A DNA stretch of 64,000 nt from Rhizophagus irregularis (lineage: Eukaryota > Glomeromycota > Glomeromycetes > Glomerales > Glomeraceae): the NCBI RefSeq assembly GCF_026210795.1, contig NC_089432.1, forward strand, positions 3,720,001 through 3,784,000, in the 5' to 3' direction. A program made the translations under genes and the position numbers. A model generated the notes under the pieces. It saw nothing but the letters and a program-made list of their open reading frames with translations. It did no database searches and was not told the DNA's origin. Each line of letters opens with the position of its first letter. The stretch's first letter is position 1. This document shows, one piece after another, positions 60,564-64,000 of this stretch.

Positions 60564-61320
60564 TGCGGGGAAGATAAATGTGGGTTGGTTATTTAACCAG
60601 GGCAAATTAGCAAAACTCTTAAAAAGGTAACCAATTTCTTTTTTTATACAATATTTATGTAAAAAAAAAAATAAATAAATTTAGAAATTAAATAGTTAAT
60701 CTGCATAATTCTGGAATTTAATCCCGATTTTTGGGTAATTTTTTCAAAATAATGATCGTCCGGAGGTTGCTTTGTCATTATGTCATTTTATCAATATTAA
60801 TATTCATATGAAAACGTGAAAATTATTAATATTAAAATTAATTTTATTTTATGTCAAATAAAATATTAATTAAATATGAACATTATAAATTTAAACTTCA
60901 TAGTAAAATTGCGAGTCTTTCCTGTGGCACATTTATTGTGTATTAATTTGAGCCATCAACAGTGATCAGTAAAATTTTTACCTTTTTAAAAATCAGCTAA
61001 CGTAAAATGATGATCATAATAACAATAATAACAATACTAATAACAAAGCACATGAAATTATTTTTTAAAAAAATTATTTTTAATTATAACAAGAAAAAAA
61101 TTAGGACTATAATTTAGGAGCAAAGTAGTAGTAGAATGGTATCTATTCAATTTCAAATCTTGCTTTCGTGTTTCATATTTATAAAGAAATTTCATTTCTT
61201 TTCATTTTAAATTTATCTATCAGCAGAATAAACCAAATATGTTTAATTGGTTTTTGGACGGAATCTCGAAAAATCATCTGAACGACTGACGCAAGACCGA
61301 CAGATCGGATACCAAAAAAA
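60564..61320. other. Spacer, no gene seen
   Basis: AT-rich sequence between the coding relic and the second duplication copy. Nothing supportable. Confidence 0.45.
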
Positions 61321-61957
61321 AATACAGTGTATATATAATACATTCGGATAAAGCACTAGTTCAAAAAATGCATATATCTTTTTTAGGTAAAATAAGTAAG
61401 AACACAATACTTAAATGAATAATAACATCTGTATAGTATAGTATAGCGCCTAGCTAGAGAATTTAGTGATTATACTATACGATCACAAAATTATCTTTCT
61501 ATCTAAATTTAATAATTTTTGGTGAAATTGCTTAGCTTTTCGGATACCGAGTACCAACGAGATAATATTTATAAAATATTTCACATTTAAAATATTTTTA
61601 AACGCAAAAAAAGATATAAAAAAAGAGTATTGCTAATCTTAACCGGGAGGATAATTCCTCCCCCCCTAAAAATTTAAAAAAAATAAACTTTTTTATCATG
61701 AAAAATACAATTTAACTATAAAAATCAAAATTATGTACTTTTCTCAAAAACCATCTGAACAACTACCTTTTTTAACTTAATAAAACCTTTTCTTCTCATA
61801 AATTTACATGTAATCTTATTCTTAGATTACTATACAAGTCAATATTTTAATTAAAAATTGAAATAAAGGAGGAAAATTCCCCCAGGTTAAGTTTAGTAAT
61901 TCTCTAAAAAAAAAATTTAAAATAAAATAAAAATAAAATTATTATTAATTAATTAAC
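61321..61957 (+). repeat. Direct duplication, copy 2 (interrupted)
   Basis: The left part (61321-61613) matches copy 1 at 58651-58910. The right part (61905-61957) matches the A/T-rich tail of copy 1 up to AATTAATTAAC. Between them is the 280-bp inverted-repeat element. After 61957 similarity stops at the same point where copy 1 enters the 3' flank of the ML gene. Confidence 0.7.
61625..61904. mobile_element. 280-bp TIR element inserted in the duplication
   Basis: The ends GAGTATTGCTAATCTTAACC and (complement of the right end) GAGAATTACTAAACTTAACC pair over about 37 bp with several mismatches. TAAAAAAA flanks both sides, and the matching site in copy 1 reads a single TATAAAAAAAAATTT, so an 8-bp target duplication fits, although the target is low-complexity. 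No coding capacity. Confidence 0.7.
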
Positions 61958-62057
61958 ATTGCTGAAACTTGTGATTTTATGACATCGCCTCCACTATAGT
62001 ATCACGTTGTTATTTTAGTAACGTAACAATGCATTGTACGTTAATACGGGTTACGGT

Positions 62058-62166
62058 ACATTTCGCCGAAAGCCATTTCGCCGAAAAATAGGGCCAACAT
62101 TATGCAGAATTATAAATAACTCAGGCCAGAGATTATTTTTCGGCGAAATGGCTTTCGGCGAAATGT
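62058..62166. mobile_element. Foldback element with perfect 33-bp arms
   Basis: The arms 62058-62090 and 62134-62166 are exact complements; each contains CATTTCGCC twice (ACATTTCGCCGAAAGCC, then ATTTCGCCGAAAAATA). The loop is 43 nt. A 10-bp direct repeat, CGTTAATACG, flanks the unit at 62039-62048 and 62175-62184, resembling a target duplication. Confidence 0.7.
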
Positions 62167-62859
62167 TCTGATACCGTTAATACGAAATTGCAATACATCT
62201 TCAATACTGTGATTGCGTTGTTTGATACATTGACAATATCATAAATATGGCTTTTTTTTATATTAAAATTTTCTAAGTATTATTTTTTCATTTTCATAAT
62301 ATTGATGTTGAATATACGACTACAATGCTTATAATTGCATAGTAACGATGATGATGCTATATTATACTGAATAATCAATTGTTTTATTGCGCAGATATTT
62401 ATACTTAAGTATCAGCTAATGTAAGACAAAAAAACTTAATAATAATTTCTTAAAATATTTCTGAATGCCATTTGTTTTTTTTATTATTTTATATTCTCCC
62501 TATAGGCACTAATGGATATACATATCAAAAATCAAATTTATTTTACAGTATGTCAAGCAGGAAAAAAAAATCAAATTTCAAGGAAAAGCCCCTTATTTAT
62601 ATGAATTATGTATCACGTGATTAACGTGCAAACCAGCCCCGTTTTTTTTTAAACTTTAACAAACCTTTTTCCTTTCTCAATTTCCCTTCCCCGTCTTTTT
62701 CTCTTCATCTTGTTTCACTCTCTCTAATAAAAATCTTTAGCAGAACGTTTAGCAACATTTTGAAATTTTCCTTATTAGACAAAAATCATTACATTATGCA
62801 ATGAAAATTAAGAGTTCATAACGATTTTTTTTTTAAAAAAGAAATAAGTATATTATAAC

Positions 62860-63507
62860 TTAAATGACAAAATAACTTCGGTAATAAAATGGATTGAGAA
62901 AAATCTAGAGAATGAGTATATTCATTATTTTAAATATGATGAATTTAAAATCGATGAAGAAGAAATTGGTAGAGGAAGGGGTCCGGAAAGATTTTTTTTC
63001 TTTTTTTTCATCTTTATTTTTTAATAAACGATTCTAATGGTTCATTTTTTTTCTTTCTTTAGATGGTTCTTTCAAGTTACTTTGGGAGACATTTTGGTAA
63101 AGTTTTTTATTTATTTCTTCCATCTTTTAACAAACGGTTCCTAACAGTTCATTTCTTTCTCTTTTTAGGCGGTTCTTTTGTATTTCTTGTGGTAAGTTAA
63201 ATTTTTTTTCTTTCTTTTTTTTATTTAACAAAACGTTAACTGGTGGTTAACTAAAATATTTTCTTGTCTTTTTCTTTTTTTTAGATGGTCAGGCCTTTGG
63301 ACGTGTGAAATTTCCAACGGTTGGTTTCTTTTACTTTTTTAAATTCTTTTGAATTAAATTTTTTTATTTTGGTAAGATGTTAACTATCATTTCATTTTCT
63401 TTCTTTGTTTTTAGACAGGTCAGGCCTTTGGATGTGTGAAATTTTCAACGGCCACGCACGTTATACTAGAAAGGTATGATGGCAGAGGAATTGTTGCGAA
63501 AATTTAA
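62860..63507 (+). pseudogene. Kinase-like N-terminus with repeated micro-exons
   Basis: A frame from about 62860 reads KITSVIKWIEKNLENEYIHY, then KYDEFKIDEEEIGRGRG. This is the N-terminal approach to a glycine-rich loop, similar in plan to the kinase at 21085 (NWIEEAISNKYLEYYKFEEF). No in-frame ATG precedes it; a stop is at 62845-62847. Then come four short exon-like units, each after a pyrimidine tract and AG: 63063-63096, 63169-63191, 63285-63319 and 63415-63507. The first two end at GTAAAG and GTAAGT donors; the third donor (GTTGGT) is weak. Units 3 and 4 are near-duplicates (GQAFGRVKF and GQAFGCVKF). Chained with phases 2, 1 and 0 they stay open to a stop at 63505. It is either a scrambled dead kinase or an odd small gene. 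A CT-rich tract at 62640-62740 resembles a promoter. Confidence 0.4.
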
Positions 63508-63837
63508 TATGAAACTATTAATAAAAACAAGTTGTGGATGAACAATTTATGTTAGGTGGTGCATTATTCAATTGTAAGAACATGCAGATTGTTAGGCAAA
63601 CGTATACAAATTAGTAAATTTATTTTAATTTATTAGGAATTTTATGTAATAAAATGAGATATTAAAAAAAAATATTTATTAGAGTATATAATATGTAATA
63701 AGTTTTTAATGAAACAAATTGAAAATAAAAATTGAAAATAATAGAAATAAAGGTTGTAAACCATAGACAATTATTTTATTAGAGTCATTACTTATTGTTT
63801 ATTATGTTTAAGACATAAAATTCAATAAAATTCCTGA

Positions 63838-64000
63838 CCTTTACAACAACATATACCCAACATTTTCTTGTCCTTCAACCTAAACATTCACAGTTTAAGA
63901 GTCCCTACCTATGAAGCATGTAAGAAACCTACTACCGGCTTTGCTGAAACCTTTGATTTAGCAACTTTAATGTTGTTTGCATGTGACTATCACGTGACTA
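63838..64000 (+). other. Open coding-like frame running off the window
   Basis: Fifty-four codons open from a stop at 63835 to the window edge: PNIFLSFNLNIHSLRVPTYE, then ACKKPTTGFAETFDLATLML. It reads like protein but lacks an upstream start, so it may be an internal exon or a relic. No family is recognised, and the sequence beyond the edge is needed to judge it. Confidence 0.25.

Overview
The window looks like nuclear DNA of an arbuscular mycorrhizal fungus of the Rhizophagus/Glomeromycotina type (inference). The reasons are extreme AT richness with long A/T homopolymers, genes with short (about 70-160 bp) GT-AG introns, and a gene mix typical of those fungi: tyrosine-kinase-like (TKL) kinases joined to Sel1 repeats, large leucine-rich F-box proteins, a decayed Crinkler-type header, small secreted proteins, and many short inverted-repeat elements.

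Layout. 0.6-4.1 kb is a graveyard of decayed coding sequence, including a frameshifted Crinkler-like N-terminal domain and an IQ-motif relic. 4.6-7.1 kb (minus) is a six-exon peroxisomal acyl-CoA oxidase ending in the peroxisomal signal AKL. 12.3-13.8 kb (minus) is an F-box protein gene. 16.9-31.3 kb is a kinase neighbourhood: two dead exon-3 fragments, an intact kinase with C-terminal Sel1 repeats (21.1-23.2 kb), and a paralogue with the same intron phases that has lost its catalytic residues (30.1-31.3 kb). A second F-box gene with an added C2H2 zinc finger (23.6-25.1 kb) sits between them. 35.0-35.6 kb encodes a secreted DGPK-repeat protein. 42.9-45.3 kb (minus) encodes a kinase of the opposite layout, with eight Sel1 repeats first and the kinase domain last. 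49.8-51.0 kb encodes a DUF2235 hydrolase behind a triplicated 67-68 bp promoter unit. 51.8-52.2 kb holds the 3' end of an unrecognised spliced gene. 59.0-59.6 kb encodes a secreted ML-domain (NPC2-like) lipid-binding protein. The window ends in an unusual kinase-like locus with repeated micro-exons (62.9-63.5 kb) and a partial open frame.

The spacers, roughly three quarters of the window, hold non-autonomous inverted-repeat elements (TA-flanked and others), one 201-bp element in two nearly identical inverted copies 16 kb apart, a direct duplication flanking the ML gene with a newer element inserted in one copy, and many frameshifted coding relics. By theme the genes cover lipid handling (acyl-CoA oxidase, ML protein, possibly DUF2235), signalling (kinases and Sel1 scaffolds), protein turnover (F-box) and secretion. 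No operon-like or pathway cluster is evident apart from the kinase family.
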